64,000 bases of DNA, taken from positions 41,119,883-41,183,882 of the forward strand of contig NC_037591.1 of assembly GCF_003073045.1 (NCBI RefSeq), written 5' to 3'. The position numbers and the translations under genes were made by a program. The DNA is from Pomacea canaliculata (taxonomy: Eukaryota > Mollusca > Gastropoda > Architaenioglossa > Ampullariidae). The notes under the pieces are model-generated. The model was not told the DNA's origin. It saw only the letters and a list, made by a program, of their open reading frames with translations, and made no database searches. Positions 1 to 12,944 of this stretch are shown in pieces (within the stretch, counting starts at the first letter, position 1; each line of letters opens with the position of its first letter).

Positions 1-560
1 TGTGTTCTTGGACATTTTGATGGGCTTAATTATAATGCTTTACCACTTTAAACCACATCTGCTTTGCATTTTCTGTCTCATTGTTTCTTCTAGGTTTCAG
101 TGAGATGCCATTATAGAACCCATAAACACAGAGAGACTGATCTCCTTGTAGACCATACTATAATATATAATATTATTCTGTTTTCTTGATCATGAGGCCT
201 TTTCTGCATAGAATGCGTCAGTTATGATATATTTTAGATAAAATTACTTTTACCGTTTCTTCTCGTTTAAAAGTAGCTGTTTTCATTGCTACCTTTTTTA
301 ATGGAGAGGCAGACATATTGTCATGAATGCCCGGCGTTGTCGGTGGTGGTGATGTGTTGTATACACTAGTGGACACGACTGAGAGAGAGTGAAGGTCGTG
401 CGGACGAATGGGAGATAACAGGAGCCCACCTCCGAGCTTTAAAAGGGTGAGTGGAATTATTGCATCACTGACGAGAGTTGAATTGTAGTAGATAACATGT
501 AATGTCATTTGACCAATTAAATGTCAGTGGAGTTTTTGTATATTATGAGAAGTATATCGC
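1..560. other. No gene recognised
   Basis: A 96-codon minus-strand frame (508-218) shows no domain and no convincing splice borders. From about 540 the sequence begins to resemble 22.7-23.0 kb, downstream of gene B exon 3. Confidence 0.5.
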
Positions 561-879
561 CGTGTGATTTGTCATCATCTTCAATACGTGACACTAGTTA
601 TCAGGTGTTTTTGACAAAAGAAATTAGAAGGAAAGAAAAAAAGTAAAAGCGTGATTCGCATTCGAGCTATAAAATGGTAAAGATCATGAGCACTTGTTTT
701 GTTGGGTTTTTTTGTGTGTGTGAAATTGCAAAGCTCCTTAAGACAACTAATTATTTCTGTGTGTTCTACATGTCCTTGAGCTATGCAGTCAAGTATAAGC
801 ATTAAAGGAAGACGAGACAAAAAACTGAAAGAATATAATTGTAGTAATTTGTAAAAAATGATTTACCTGATGAGTAAGT

Positions 880-1475
880 TGCATTGAAGCCAGTGCCTGA
901 CTGTGAGCCAGCGGGATCTGATCCACATGGTGTTAGACTGGACCCTCACTCTGTCGCGACCTCGTGTTTACAGAAGATACCCATAGACGGTGACAGCTCG
1001 GAGCTTCATCCCGGATCTTAGGATTGTGAACATAAATTATATGAAGTTAAAAAGTATTCATGTTGATAGACTGCTAAGAGTTTCGTTGTTTGCTACATCA
1101 GAAAGAAACCTAAACTGACAGTCACACTTACTTTCCTTCAAGCATATCGTTGTTAAAGACATAAGATTTACTGAATACTTAAAAGGAATTAATAATTAAA
1201 GTTATATTTGACCTCCACTTTCCTGTAAATTATTTCCGCTCATAATTGATGTAGAACTAAAAAATCCTTAATATACAGTAAAGCAAACAACCACCAAACC
1301 TGCAGGAAATCGTATCTGCAATCTTCAGTTTCAAGTGTCAGGAATGTTAAGGTGATGCGATGGCCTGCTGTGGTATTTATGATGTAAATACAATCCTGAA
1401 TGTCCATGTCCTGTCTAGTGTATGATGGAGACGAAATGAAGCCACTAGGGGAAACATATTCACCACATACTGGAA
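880..1475 (-). pseudogene. CUB exon pair, duplicate of gene B exons 2-3 (B'), second exon broken
   Basis: The upstream exon (about 1475-1304) is intact: acceptor TTTCCAG, then CGEYVSPSGFISSPSYT, DCIYIINTTAGHRITL and EDCRYDFLQ before GTTTGG. It is clearly paralogous to gene B exon 2. The partner exon (about 1019-880) aligns with gene B exon 3, but it lacks a G after GGGAT, has an extra A creating TGTAA, and carries other small indels, so the CUB domain cannot be completed. Sequencing error is the alternative to true decay. The flanks also resemble the gene B locus. Confidence 0.7.
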
Positions 1476-2379
1476 ATAAAGAACAATAACATTCTGTAGC
1501 AGAATCTGACATGAACAAAGCAAGGCTATTTAAGTTCTTAATTTGTCTTTGAAGCGTGTCTGTGTATCTCTAAATTAAATCCAAGTCGTTACTGACGGCG
1601 ATTTAGGTATTTTTGAAGGCATAACAGAAACCAGGAAAAGGAAAAAGGAACGAAAAAAAGTTAAATTAAAAGTATACTTTTTTGTAATAAGCACAACATA
1701 AATATATGACTTTTATCACATTGATTGCTACATTCATTCAGTATAGAAGATAGAGGGAAAAGAGTGAAGAGGAAAGATGTGGAGAAGGAGTGAAAGAGAA
1801 TTTCCCAGCTTCCACTAATTACGCTTATATTAATAATTTATGATATGGCTTCCACATAACTTCAAATAGGTCTAATTTATTACCTAAAATACTATGGTAT
1901 CTTTCTATAGTTACACTGTATTTTAAAATTTAAAAAAACACATGTATAGAGGGTATATCGTTTTTCCATTTGCATGTACAACGTAATTGTTTGCTAAAAT
2001 AATTAGGTCTAACACTTTGTCCGTACAAATGTTGTCCTGTACACCAAATTAAATAAGTTTTTCAGAAAAATTAAAATTCTTAGGTTGTACATTTCTAATC
2101 ATGAGTGAATGTAAATTCTCCAGAAACACTAACAAGTTGACATTGCATAACAGATGACGTATTGTCTTTAAGTTTTATGGGAAAATTCTTAACTGAACCA
2201 TTTAACTTGCTTATCAGTTTGGTCTTATGCATTTTGTTTAATTTAAGATTGCCATGGTAAGTTTTCAAAGGTAGAGTCCCATTCACAATTCCACTAGGCA
2301 AGGAGTCAGATTTGCAAGCATGTGAATTGTACCGGTTATTAAATCCCTTGATAATTATCTCCACCTACCCTTTCTTTCT

Positions 2380-5327
2380 TTCTTCAGTTCCTCTCATGTT
2401 TTGATCTGTATTTATTTTGAAACTGTTTAATTGCATTAGAAACTCCTGCGGAACTGTAGAAAGTAGTGGTCATACTAGTAGAAATTTTTAGCTGAACTTC
2501 TGGTATGTGAGATAGTCACCATTTTCCTTAAGTAAATGTCTCTTTATATATATCTTCTCGTAGCCAATCACTAAGTAAATTGTGTGGTTCTCCATATAAC
2601 AATGTTTGTGTGTTGTATAAGAGACATTCTGCATTAAATCATCAGTAGTGTGGGTGTACATTTTAATATAATCTTTAAATGTTTAAACAGGCATGCCCAA
2701 AGGGTTGTGTATTCTATTAATTAATGAATTCACAAATCCACTAACTAGAGAATGTAGTTTATCAAGTTCAGGATACAAGTATAGTGTGGGTTCCTTTAGT
2801 ACTGCCTTGTTGTAGAGAAGTCTCTTTAGCCAACTGATTTTCATTGCAGAAATAATAAATATTAACCCTTTCTAGACCACCATTTATGTAAGGTTGACAT
2901 ATCTCTTTCTGACTGATTTTAGCCTGCTTTCCAGTCCATAAAAAATTAAAAAATAACTGTTCAATTTCTTTCAGAAATATGCCCTCAGGGTCAGGTAGTT
3001 TATGGAATAGGTAAGTTAATTTTGAAATGGCTAAGGTTTATAAAACTGTTATTTTTCCAAATGGGGTAAGCTGATGCTTGCTCCATGAGCAAAGTAATTT
3101 ATATTAATATTTCAATTAATTTATCATCCTAGCTTAAGCCTACAATACAGTCCACATCCACCGAGAAAGTGATACCTAAATATTAAAATATTTCTGGATC
3201 CCAACAGAAATTCATATCATGCAGAAACCTTATACCGAATTTTTTTACTGCCTATCTATATAGTTTTGGTTTTCTCATAATTTACTTTTAGACCTGACAT
3301 CTTTGCAAAGACAGTGAGAATTTTAACACTTTCTGTAAACGATTTTTCACTTCCATCCAGACACAATGCTGTATCATCTGCAAATTGTGATAATAAAAGT
3401 TCCTTATCTTACACTTTCACACCTCTCACATTTTCATTTTCACGCAACATAACAGATGATATCTCTGCACATAGTAAAAACAAATAACGAGACAAGGTGC
3501 CTCCTTGTCTCACACCTCTATATATACACGGAAGCATGAAGAGTATATACCACTTACCAAAATGCATGAGGATATGTCTGAATAGAAAGTGTGTATCCAT
3601 TTTCTCAAATCAGGTCCAAAATGTAAGAAGTTCAGTACTTTATCAATAAATGTCCAAGATATACTCTCAAACTCTTTCTCTAAGTCCACCAACAGTAGTA
3701 AACCAGGTATTTGTTTACAGTTGTTGTACACCAGAAGATCATATATTAGACGTATATTGTCCCTAATGTTTCTACCTTTTATGAAATCTTTTTGATCAGT
3801 ATGAATTATTTTAGGTAATGCCTTTTTTATTCTATTTGCGATACATGAGGATACAATTTTATAAGTAACATTAAATAAAGAGATTGGTCTCCAGTTTTTA
3901 TGTATTGTTTCGGTTTCGGTTTCGGTTTCTCTTCTTTTGTAATACAGGATATGATACCCTATCTTTGAGTTATAGATAAATGACCTTTTAGATAGCCATG
4001 GTTAATTGAACGTACCATGAAGATACCAATATTTTTAAAGAAGAACCTAAAACATTCACATATAAATCCATCACTACCAGGGCTTTTATTATTCTTCATT
4101 AACCGTAGTGCTGTATGTGCTTCCCCATAGGTGATAGGTCCTTCCAGTACATTAGATTCTTCCTCATTTAATTTTACTGCATTTTCAACCAGTGTATCTA
4201 ATTCCACTTCTGTTTCTGTTATATTCTGCTGGCAGTATAACCTTTCATAAAAATCCTTTGTCTCATTTATCATTTCACTGTCCTCATAGATGATATCTTC
4301 ATTCTCTCTCTCTCTCCAAAGAACACATGTTCTTTGCTAAGAAGTTTCTACTTTCTAAATTACAGAAGTATTTACTTGGTTTCTCTCCATAGTGTATCCA
4401 CTGCACTCTTGAGCGAACCATCATGCCATTTAGCTTTTTTTGATGTATCTGTTTTAATCTATAAGTTTTTTTCTTCAATATCTGCACAGCAGGTTGGTTT
4501 AAATTCCTGCTTACTTCTAATTCTTTAATATCTTCAAGAAATTGATTTTCTTCATTTCTTTTGCTCTTTGGCCGTAAAGGAGGAGTATGCAATAGTTTTC
4601 CCTCTAATTTCCATCAGCAGTGTTTCAAAGAAAAGTTGGTCATCAATTACAAATTCAATGTGTTCATCAGTAATATTACTTATTTTATTTATGTTATATA
4701 CTGGCGCTGCATATTGTTGTTTAATATCAGTGGTCAGCTTTCTGACGGTATCGATGTATGTATTATCCCTTAATAAGAAGTTGTTAAACTTTCAAGATTG
4801 TTTAGGTCTATTTTTTGAAATATTTGACTTGAGTGGGTTAATACTTAAATCGATACCACATCACATTCCAGTCCCCACCAACAATGACCTCCAAATTTCC
4901 CATGTTTTCAATGAGCTGGAAGACTTTGGAGAAATAAAGTGGCTTATCTCTATCACTGGGGCCATATATATTAGCCAGAGTTATGTGTTTCCCTAACAGT
5001 TCCATATCCAATAGTATGTAGCTACCCTCAGGATCTCTAAATACTATTATGGACTTTATATTCACACGAGTTAGCCAAAAGAATGGCTACACCCTTACTA
5101 TTTGTGTTATCACCTGCTAAGAAACAGTCATATCCCCAGCATGATCTTATAAAGTTTTCAGAATTAGTTGTCCAGTGTGTCTCTTGTAAAAGGAATATAT
5201 CAAACTTCTGTTTCCGTAGATAATCAAACACATCTTTGCGTTTCATATGGTTCCCAAGGCCATTACAGTTAAAAGAACAAATATCAACGGATTTCTTTGT
5301 ATCCATTATAGTACATAAGTTGTACAA
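2380..5327 (-). pseudogene. LINE ORF2 (endonuclease plus reverse transcriptase), decayed
   Basis: Endonuclease at 5327-4838 in two frames. RT fingers and palm at 4273-3400, including NNKSPGSDGF, LLLVDLEKEFESISW and SQFADDTALCL. Several stops and frameshifts make it inactive. The C-terminal part (2364-2095) is poorly recognisable. Confidence 0.75.
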
Positions 5328-5378
5328 TAATTAGGAAAAATAATTGTACAATAATTGTGCAATAATTGTACAATAATT
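5318..5378. repeat. TTGTACAATAA short tandem repeat between LINE ORFs
   Basis: Four or five near copies of an 11-base unit (ATTGTACAATA variants) lie exactly between ORF1 and ORF2 of the LINE. Confidence 0.7.
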
Positions 5379-6435
5379 AAGAAAAGCACCTTGAATTATA
5401 CAATAATGTGAGGCAATGATATTTGGACAATTTAACATCTAATACAGTAGCTAATACAGTAGAATAATGTTTAGGCCTATGGTCGAGCAAGTTTTCTCTT
5501 AGTTCAATGCCAGATGGGGAGGTTATCGGTAAGTTGCCCATTTTTGTCCAGCACAGCTCGACTGTTTCTGCGTGCCGGGCCCACTGAAGAAGAAGGTAAT
5601 TGTCTTTGGTGAGGTCCTCCACGATGACCACCGATCTCTGTCCTGGCTGTGCCTTCAGTTTCTTCCTGTTCTTGATTATTTCTTCTCGTGTCTTTCTTGA
5701 CACAAAGCGGACGATGATCGGTCTTGGCTGGTTTTGCCCTAGTCGATGGACTGCATCCAAGTCTCTTTCTGTTATTTGTTTTACTGCCAGTTTTTCACGG
5801 AAATGTTTTACAACAGTTTCCTGACACTCTGTGGTCGTTTCACCTTCCGGTTCCGCGACATAATAAATTCTAATGTAATTCCTGCTCATTAGCGTAGCTT
5901 TTGGTTTCAGCTTTCAGAACTTTAATATTAACAACTTCTATGTCCGCTTGTGCTGCCTCCTGCTTCTTTCTCAATTCTGTCACTTGCCTTTTCAATCTCT
6001 CAACTTCTTCTTGCAACACGAGCAATACAGATTCCATTCTTTCAATAGTTGCAGTGACTGTCAATTTTTACTCCATTGCTGTCTAACTTTGCTGATATAA
6101 GTTTTTCGGCAGGTGTAAAGATTTCTTGAGAATTAGGTGATTGAAGCAGTGGCTGGTTGGTTCGTGATGTCTGTGACGGCGCGTCGTCTGCTGTCATGTC
6201 GGTGCTGACAGTGGTGCTCATATGTCGGCCGATCGTAGAAAAGTGATTCATAAGCGTTTTTCTTCTCTGACCTTTTTTCTTTTGAAGGTTCAGTCAGGTT
6301 GTCTTCACGAGTTGACGACGATGTGTTGTGCGCCTTACGTTTCTCCGCTGTGGGCCGCCCGCCCTGCTGTGTGCTGACCTGAGCTGAGCGCCTGTGGAGT
6401 TCAGTTGTCGGTCTCAGTGAACGTTTTCCCTGCAT
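5377..6435 (-). pseudogene. LINE ORF1 (coiled coil plus RRM-like), frameshifted
   Basis: Three overlapping open pieces (6435-6133, 6251-6042 and 6064-5377) make one broken ORF1. The N-terminus is basic and Ser/Thr rich (MQGKRSLRPTTELHRRSAQ). A leucine-heptad segment follows (VLQEEVERLKRQVTELRKK), then an RNA-binding region with NYIRIYYV and AVHRLGQNQPRPIIVRF, typical of L1 ORF1 proteins. It would bind the element's own RNA. Confidence 0.75.
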
Positions 6436-6644
6436 AACTTTTCACACAATAAATGTCCAAGCAATCAATATTTTCTCTCGAAAAATATATCGCTGGATTT
6501 GGCTTTGTGATGCGAGTACTGTGGACTATGGCATTATTCGATAATCCTCATTTAGCAGCCGTTAATCTGGTAAAAGTCGGTGAGACCTGCTAAACTGCTG
6601 ACAATCGCACTGAGCGATCGCTCACCCTTTTTAAAAGTATACTT

Positions 6645-7179
6645 AATGTAATATTTTAATTCATTTCTATTTTGTATTTCTTTATCTGATTAACAAGTAT
6701 TGTAAGAAAAAGTATATCATACTTTTGACAAAGTCTAATTAGTCCTATTTTGTATTTCATAACTCCGTTTTCTTTAAATTTATAAATTATTTATAATTAT
6801 TATTATGGACTTCATCAGACAATTATTTACCTGTAATGTATCTTGAATACCTGTGGAAGTTTAACAGGTCTTAGCAATATTCATTCCACCAGATGAATAC
6901 ATCATTGCTTTCTATGCAATGGGGGCATCTGCTGTCTTCTTAGTGAAAATCTTTACAAGCTGGTATAGTTTGTGTTGTCACCCTGTATCATTCTCTCCTT
7001 TGTGGCATGTCATTCGTTTTCGATCATCTCTTTTATAATTGAATAGGATACCTGTTTGTATTTGGAAAGTGACTTGAATTTGAGATCTTTTCTCCTTTCA
7101 AAGTTGTCTTGGTCACAGAGACCTAGGATGTCGTCCGCGACCTAGGTAGTTTCTTCCTTTGACTCCTTAGAAGTTATTT
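6645..7179. other. No gene recognised
   Basis: AT-rich sequence between the LINE target duplication and the 7.2-kb frame. Nothing supported. Confidence 0.5.
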
Positions 7180-7732
7180 TCAGTCTGGCTGCTTCTCTAA
7201 ATAAACAGATTTTTTGGGAGTGTTTAAGAGATGCACATGAATCGCTAAGACCAGGTTATTATCACTCTCTATGTCAGCACCTGAATACTTTTGTCCTCTC
7301 GTGCCTAACCTTAAGCCCAGTGGATAGTTGATGGCTCTCCAGACTGTTGGGTGACAAGACGAGGATAGTACCCAGGAAAAAGTTTCTTTCATCATACAAT
7401 CCCTGGGTCGTATCACTCCATCAGTAGAGACATGTTGCTGTTGTAAAGTGAGCTTTAGTTTGGTGGACACATTTAATGTGTATGGCTCAGCGCAGTGGCT
7501 GACAGAGGATTTGCCGGACATTTTCCCCTCTTCGACTGCTGGTGGACATCTGAGCGTTGTAGGAACCCGCTGGCTGCAGCAAGGAAGACTGGGGCTGTTG
7601 GGGTCTACGGTCTGTGTAAAAGTTGGGTCGGAGACTAGTGCTGGGGACAAATATTTACGCCCACTTCTGTGGACATTAGAGTTCTGATAAACCATGAACC
7701 GCTCAGGGTAAGGGAGGTGGAAATCGCTTGAA
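7180..7732 (-). CDS. Possible gene B exon or hypothetical ORF (about 170-180 codons)
   Basis: One of the longest open stretches in the window outside LINEs. It stays open upstream of its first ATG (7695) to an acceptor at 7733 whose phase (2) fits the exon at 8662. The reading is polar and rich in Ser, Pro and Thr (LPYPERFMVYQNSNVHRSG; later CCSQRVPTTLRCPP). No transmembrane helix or known domain is visible. A donor inside it (for example TTAAG/GTTAGG or TTCAG/GTGCTG) may shorten the exon. It could be a receptor tail or a chance ORF. Confidence 0.35.
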
Positions 7733-10700
7733 CTGCTCTGCTCAGTTTGTTGGTACGAAAGGTAATCCTATAGATTTGGTTAAATTACTTTTCTATTTCT
7801 TCTTACAAGAAAGACCTCAAGAATAACATTTGACAGAAATCATAGACCAATTCTTGAAGCTTTTGGCATCCACTTTCAATACCATGCCAGTATTTATTGA
7901 GATAGTTAAGAACCATATGGTGATATACAGCGCATCCAACAGATTACAAGAGGACCTTAGACGTATTACAATAGTATGGGAGGTTTACATTGAGACTTGT
8001 AAACAAACCAAAAATGGTGGTTACCAATATGAGCTCAACTAAAGGCAATTTTTCTACCTTTGTATTATAATTTGTCTGTGATTTTTGCAAGACGTTAACC
8101 CCGGGGAAACTGAGCATGTGGTTGACAGTGTGGTTGTATAACACTGCAAGGAAAAGTTACCCATAATCTTCACACGTTAGCCAGTGAACGACAGGTGGCT
8201 TACGAGCCACAAATACTGACCAAATAAGTAACAACTATATAAAAAAATTTTAAAAATGAATTAATAACTTGCAGGCAATGCAAAATTCATGCAACAGTTA
8301 GCCTGAAGTTAAAGGTGTCTAAATGGTGTCTGTGCTACCTTCACATTTAATGTTACAGCTATTACCTTTTAAATACACATTTCATCAACATCTCTGACAG
8401 TTATTATTGCCACTCTCGCACTAAGATTCTTTTTTTTTAGTCTCAGTAGTTCAACGCTGCAGTGTAATGAGGTGATGATCTTTGTACTCGTAGTCCATGT
8501 AAGAGACCTCACTCGTAGTTACCAGTCCCACCAGTCACTTTTCTACGAGGTCCGCCATCCACATCATAGTGCGACAAGTTTTTCTCCAAAGACACGGATA
8601 TCCAGTATTAGTTAAGTCTTCAGACGATGCCTGGTTTATTATTAGACGATTTCTTATTTACCTGTCTTCACTGTAATAAACACCACAAAGGCACGCGCCC
8701 GTTGTGTCCAGGTTCACTAACCCAGGTTTTGTGGCTTTCTCCTGAGTCTTTGCCCTCTTGGCAGTGCTCTCAAGGCTAATGACTAAGTGACAGGTGAGAC
8801 TATTGAAATAATGTTTTACTACACAGTCAGAAGATGACTGTAAATGTTTTATCCAACATGTATTATATCAAATTATAAAGGTATTATTTATGTACCGTCA
8901 CGAAGGAGAATGCTTTCAGAGCTTTAAAAAAGATAAACACGGAAAGAAGAAGATCGACGGGAGAAGTAAGCTAAGAATTATGCAGATAAAACCATAAAAC
9001 ATAAAAGAAGAATCATGAAGCAAACAATAAGAATGAAGAGGGTCATAAGCCTCCAGATTAAAAAAGTAAGTGAATTATTTTCGTGACTATCATCCCAACT
9101 AGTGACAAATAGCTGAAGCAAGATGAAACGTTATACACAATAGTTATTTCTTGTTGTCTAATTCCTTACATTAGTAACCTAATCGTTTGTTTTACTAAGG
9201 TCATACTTGCCACGAATGCCAATCCTTCGTTATTTCATGTCTAAAAATAAGTAGGTCCTTATCTTCTATGTGTTTACTTTTATGTTGCTACGTTGATATA
9301 ACCATTGAAATGCCCCTTAATTTATTTTACAAAATTAATCGTTTGCTAATTAAATTTACATTCTTTGACATACAACTGACCTATTGTTTTTCTTGATATA
9401 TGTTTGATATTTGTTTAAAACATGTTTATCTGTCATGAATAACTTTAAAGCATCTGAAATTTCCTTGACCGTTACATTTGTAATCCTAGAGATCTGTTAC
9501 ATACCAGACGACTTGTCTAACGGTGCCAGACACTTGCTTCTGTTCCCAGGAGTTGGTATGCAGATAAACATACAGCCTCCATTGTTGTTACCACATCCGT
9601 TTGGTCCTGAGATTCGAGAAATTAATCTTTTGTTCAAAGGAGAAGAAAACATTTAAAGTTTAATCTATTGTATCACATTAATGTTTAGGTAATTGTATGA
9701 TAGGAAAGTTTAGAAAATTGTATCCCATGCTATATAAGTAGTACAAAACGGCCCATGTAATCTGATACCCAAAACACACTCGGCAAAACTAATCACCAAC
9801 AGAAAAGAGAGCACAAACAAAATAGACAATACCTACAGCGTAACAAGACAGTAACCCCTCATCTTACACCCATATCCACCATCCCCAAATCCCCCAAAAT
9901 TCCCCACAATCCATAGCGCCAAATCACCGCGAGGTAGAAGCACTTTCCCTCAAAACCTACAACAACAGCATCAACAACAGTTTTATCTGTGCTTCATTTT
10001 GACACGATGTGTAGCCACATTGCCAATAATTCAGACAATGGTAGTTCAAAGCAACCAATCAAGAAGTGCTATTGCATCATCTACGCAAATTTCGAATTTT
10101 TTCAGACCTTGACAAGTTAAATTCATCAGGTAGTAAATTCCTCTGATGCTGCACTCGCTATATCTGCCAATAAACACTTGTCAATACATGCCTTTACATG
10201 CAAAACCTGTTTCTTAGTACAGAACACGGTTGCCACCCTGGGACATCCGTAAAACGCTTCTCGTAACAGTAAAGAAGTAAAATTTGTTCTGTTGTCATGT
10301 TGTGATTGGCCAGCGCCCTTTGGGAGATGTAGTGGACCAATAAAGAGACCGACTGGGTGAAGGAGTTGATCCGCTCACCACCGCTTAAAGCGAACCAAAA
10401 AGCGTGACCAAGCGATGAAAGAAATTCTGAGTGAAGAAAATGTATGAGTAGAGAAAGCTTGATTGCATTTTAAGCTGCGAGTCAATAAAGCGCTTAACAC
10501 ACAGACAAACGAAAGGAGACATGACAGAAAAATATCTTTGTTGCATTTCTACATTAGACTCCTCTTTGTGCTTAATTCCTGTAGAACAGACTGTTTACTG
10601 ACCTTTACGTGTTGTTTCCTCGGCATAGACACGAACATCGTTTACTCTCCCTTTAACTTGTACACTTGACATCATTGTTTTATTCTTGCCAATGCGATAG

Positions 10701-12881
10701 ATGTGTGTTGTTTCTGCCAGATGTCTGTATAAAAATAAAACCAAGAAGACTAAATCTTTCTTTCTAGCTGAGTCGTGTCCACTTTATTTCCTTGTATTTA
10801 TTGGTTTCAATGAAGATACCATGGTGAAAGGTTCGAGACGTTCGTCGAAACACAAACAGAAGTTTAAATTCTATATAAAAGTATAACAGGCACAGTACTA
10901 CAAAATATATTTATTCCATATACTTGATAATAATGCATAAATAACACAAAATTTATACGAATCAAATATTTTGACGATTTTTGTTAGTATGAGCACAAAA
11001 TTAATAGTTTGAAATTGTACTTTTTGAAATGGTGAGTTTACTAGTAAGAAAATTATGTCATCTCATTAGTTTATTATTAGTTTAGAAGTTATCGTTAATA
11101 ATATTTATTTATCTTCTAGTAAGAAAATTATGTCATCTCATTAGTTTATTATTAGTTTAGAAGTTATCGTTAATAATATTTATTTTTCTTCTTGTTCCTA
11201 TTCGCCCAAAGAGCCGTAGCCACACACCCCGCCATCGGACCCGGTTTTTGGCGTCCTTCTGCAGTTGGGACCATGTCATGCCAGCTGTCTCCGATTCTCT
11301 GTGGACTGATCTCCACGTCTGTCGTGGTCTCTCAACCCTGCGCCTCTCTTGTGGGTTCCAGCCCAAAGCTTGTCTTGCTAAATTGTCGCAAGGTGTGACT
11401 TATCCAGTCGCACTTCCGCTTCTTGATGTCTTGGCTGGCAGGTTTTTGGTTCTCTCCCACAGGTCTGTATTGGAGATCTTCTCCTGCCATCTCATTTTGA
11501 TGATGTGGCGCAGACATCTGTTGGCGAATGTCTGTATCTCTTGTTGGAGATGACATTTCTCACATGCCAGATCTCACATCCATACAGAAGGACTTACTTT
11601 ACATTTGTGTTAAAGATGCGGATCTTGATGTTTACAGGTAACGCCTTAGAGTTCCAGATAAGTCGCAGGGTGTGGAATTCAAGCCTGTTTTTGTTTATTC
11701 GGCTTCTTACATCTTCATCTGCACCTCCATCTTTGCTGACTATGCTTCCATGGTAGGTGAAACTGTCAGACTCGGTAATGCATTCCCCATGAAGTTGTAC
11801 TGGAGCTTGTTGCTTGTTGTTGACCCGCATTAGCTCCGTCTTATTGATGTTGACGGTCAGGCCAGTCATGGCTGCTTCTTCTGCGAGCCGAGTGAGCTTT
11901 GTCTGTTCGTGTTGCTGCTTGTGGGACAACAGGCTGATGTCATCCGCAAAGTCGAGATCCTCAAATTGCCTGGTAAAAGTCTACTGAACGCCCGTGTTGC
12001 TGTTAGAGGTTGTTCTTCTCCTGATCCAGTTAATGACGATAAGTAAGATTGTCGGCAAGAGCATCAGCCTTGCCTCATTACTTTTCTCACTGCGAAGGGA
12101 TCAGTCAGCTTTCCGTTGTGGATCACGTGGCATGTCGAGTCCTCATACAGCTGCTGGATGATGGCAATGAACTTTGGTGGAAATCCGTAGTGCTGCATCA
12201 GTTTCCAGATGGTTTTTCTGTCTACGGAGTCAAAAGCATTCTCAAAATCCACAAACGTTCTAGAGAGTGGCGACTGCCATTCATAGACTGTTCGATAATA
12301 TTTTGTAGCGTGTTGATTTGGCCTGAGCATGATAGATTCCTTTTCTTGGCTCAGTCTCTTGTCTAGGGCATTTTTTTAGTCTCTCCAGGAGGATTAGTCA
12401 GCACCTTGCTAGGAATGGACAACAGCGTAATCCCACGCTAAATGCTGCACTGTGTCAGGTCGCCTTGCTTGGGTAGCTTTACTAGGTAGCCAAGCTACCA
12501 GTTTGCTGGAACTTGCTCCTGTTCCCAAATTTTCTGCAGCAGGGGGAGTAGCATCTCTGCTGCAGCTGTTGGGTCCGCCTTGAGTGCTTCTGCAGGAATG
12601 CCATCTGGGCCTGCCGCCTTGCCAGAATTTGAGGACTTGATGGCTTTGATGATTTCTGCCTTGGTTGGTGGGTTAGTGTTTGCTAGGAGCTGTTCTGCAG
12701 CTGGGGGAATGTCCAGAGAGGTTGTTGGTGGTGGTCGGTTAAGTATTTCATCAAAGTGTTCCACCCAGAGTGATCTTTGTTTTGCATCCCCGGTGAGGAC
12801 ACTGCCAATCTTATTCTTTACTGGCCTGAACGCATTGGTGTTTTATTTCCTGTTAGAATTCTTATAATTTCGTATAATCTC

Positions 12882-12944
<63 letters not shown>

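Larger units (their letters stand above)
1680..6630 (-). mobile_element. L1/Tx1-type non-LTR retrotransposon, near full length
   Basis: Bounded by a perfect 14-bp direct repeat TTAAAAGTATACTT (1666-1679 and 6631-6644), the expected target-site duplication. Reading on the minus strand, ORF1 (about 6435-5380) has a coiled coil and an RRM-like domain (NYIRIYYV). ORF2 (about 5327-2400) has an AP endonuclease (FNCNGLGN, LLQETHW, GGDWNV) and an L1-clade reverse transcriptase (NNKSPGSDGF, FADD near 3370-3390). Both ORFs carry frameshifts and stops. A short T-run next to the lower repeat marks the 3' end. Confidence 0.85.

Noticed and set aside
9411..9656. Plus-strand 81-codon frame
   Set aside because: Antisense to the LDLR-type EGF exon, which has the specific cysteine pattern and splice sites.
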